In this document: positions 63,098 through 64,000 of the stretch, piece by piece | Numbering within the stretch: the first letter of the stretch is position 1 | How the letters are laid out: the number at the start of each line of letters is the position of its first letter | Assembly: GCA_030427865.1 (NCBI GenBank) | Contig: JAUICK010000002.1 | Span: 186,001 to 250,000, forward strand | From: Bacteroidia bacterium | GTDB taxonomy: Bacteria; Bacteroidota; Bacteroidia; Flavobacteriales; Flavobacteriaceae | DNA length: 64,000 bases | Direction of reading: 5' to 3' | The notes under the pieces: model-generated | Told to the model about the DNA's origin: nothing | The model's input: only the letters and a program-made list of their open reading frames with translations | The model's database searches: none | Program-made: the position numbers and the translations under genes

Positions 63098-64000
63098 ATG
63101 GGATCACAATCAGTTTCTGCAATAAAAACCCAAAAAGATAGAAAAGATTTTGTACGTCATTTACTTAATGACATAGAAGCTTTTGAGTATATGATTCAAA
63201 ACAATTTGTTCGAATCCGGAATTCAAAGAGTAGGTGCAGAACAAGAAATTTGTATTGTAGACAAAGATTATAGACCCTCTACAAATGCTTTAGAAATTCT
63301 TGATAAAATTAATGACAATCATTATACAACCGAATTAGCACTTTTTAATTTAGAAATTAATTTAGACCCATACGAACTAAAAAATAAATGCTTTTCAGAT
63401 ATAGAAAAACAACTTACAACACTTTTAAATAAAGGGTATAAGGTTGCAGAAGCTACTGAGAATAATAAGGTAATATTATCAGGAATTTTACCAACACTCA
63501 GAAAAAAAGACTTAATTTTTAAAAACGTAACTCCTTTTAAGCGTTACAAAACATTAAATAATGTAATTAAAAAAATTAGAGGCGATGATTTTAAATTGCA
63601 TATTCAAGGTGTAGATGAATTGATTTTAAAGCACAAATCTATTCTTTTCGAAGCATGCAATACCAGCTTTCAGGTTCATTTGCAAATTAGCCCAGAAGAG
63701 GCCATAGATAAATACAATTGGTCGCAAGCTATTGCTGGTCCAATGTTATCTATAATGACCAATTCTCCTTTGCTTTTAGGAAGAGAACTTTGGAGCGAAA
63801 CAAGAATAGCTTTATTTCAGCAGAGTATAGATTTGCGTAATGTTTCTCATTTTTCAAGAGAACAAAAACCGCGAGTTTCTTTTGGTACAGATTGGGTAAA
63901 AGATTCTATTTTAGAATTATTTACGGATGATATTTCAAGATATCCGCCAATTGTATCTTCTAAGTTTAAAGAGAACTCTATAAAAGCTGTAAAAAATGGT
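63098..64000 (+). CDS. GCS2-like carboxylate-amine ligase-family protein, partial
   Basis: This is an open frame of 301 codons from ATG 63098 (MGSQSVSAIKTQKDRKDFVR) that runs off the right edge. The IQRVGAEQEICIVD segment near residue 46, ALFNLEINLDPYEL near 85 and CNTSFQVHLQISPEEAIDKY near 187 match the glutamate-cysteine ligase type 2 fold, with the Glu-x-Glu and Asn/Gln metal and substrate residues. In Bacteroidota such genes can be longer fusions, often with a CBS-domain part, but the rest is out of view. A thiol synthesis role is possible, not proven. Confidence 0.75.
   Translation, partial: MGSQSVSAIKTQKDRKDFVRHLLNDIEAFEYMIQNNLFESGIQRVGAEQEICIVDKDYRPSTNALEILDKINDNHYTTELALFNLEINLDPYELKNKCFSDIEKQLTTLLNKGYKVAEATENNKVILSGILPTLRKKDLIFKNVTPFKRYKTLNNVIKKIRGDDFKLHIQGVDELILKHKSILFEACNTSFQVHLQISPEEAIDKYNWSQAIAGPMLSIMTNSPLLLGRELWSETRIALFQQSIDLRNVSHFSREQKPRVSFGTDWVKDSILELFTDDISRYPPIVSSKFKENSIKAVKNG

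Noticed and set aside
1..64000. CRISPR arrays, prophage modules or defence islands
   Set aside because: No regularly spaced repeats, integrase, capsid, Cas or restriction genes are visible on either strand. The helicase at 51521 lacks defence partners.

Overview
The window looks like chromosomal DNA from a marine-type member of the Flavobacteriaceae (Bacteroidota), close to Polaribacter or Tenacibaculum. The evidence is very low GC content, TonB-dependent receptors with carboxypeptidase-like N-terminal domains, a type IX secretion C-terminal sorting domain, a half-size transketolase, a bacillithiol-type YtxJ protein, frequent TTG/GTG starts, and promoters of the Bacteroidota form TTG-N(about 20)-TAnnTTTG. 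I see no prophage, transposase gene or CRISPR array.

Layout. 1-4757 (minus): TetR regulator, degenerate ABC exporter, HlyD adaptor and a TolC-like protein cut by the window edge. 5001-8139 (plus): a cold-shock-domain protein with a long leader and a TonB-linked outer-membrane receptor. 8231-15618: aroB, proline dehydrogenase with a LETM1-like partner, typA, an APC permease and ttcA. 15750-23489: a complete histidine operon hisGDCBHAF(IE), preceded by a leader peptide with three consecutive His codons and a mutually exclusive antiterminator/terminator. The gaps of this operon carry palindromic repeats, and one repeat lies in frame inside hisA. 23657-33478: creD, an unknown helical protein, YiaA/B-, DUF2157- and GDYXXLXY-type membrane proteins, EamA and MFS transporters, and a VWA membrane protein. 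33520-37084: a probable zinc or related metal locus (His-rich secreted peptide, TonB receptor, CDF exporter). 37128-39125: an SPFH protein, a candidate 41-residue ORF and a carboxypeptidase-like-domain protein.

39189-39391: tRNA-Leu(GAG) and tRNA-Lys(TTT). 39483-46395: aroK, a phosphoribosyltransferase, an Hsp15-like S4 protein, an FKBP-like lipoprotein, a porin-like protein, the C-terminal transketolase subunit, Maf, a UbiA-type prenyltransferase, smpB and a lipoprotein. 46455-50894 (minus): a phosphatase-family lipoprotein, a small lipoprotein, a MITE-like element, hsp20 and clpB; the last two share an upstream motif. 51059-57867 (plus): ytxJ, a helicase, and a polyamine-type operon (speA, speB, an RMD1/DUF155 protein, a deoxyhypusine-synthase-like enzyme, a small acidic protein) with a possible upstream ORF. 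57926-64000: a lipoprotein, fahA, glyA, a frameshifted FG-GAP/type IX-secreted protein and the start of a GCS2-like gene.

No wholly new defence or mobile system is visible. The strongest unusual points are the repeat-derived in-frame insertion in HisA, the histidine attenuator, the polyamine operon containing RMD1 and deoxyhypusine-synthase-like genes, and the small ORF and structured leader in front of speA.
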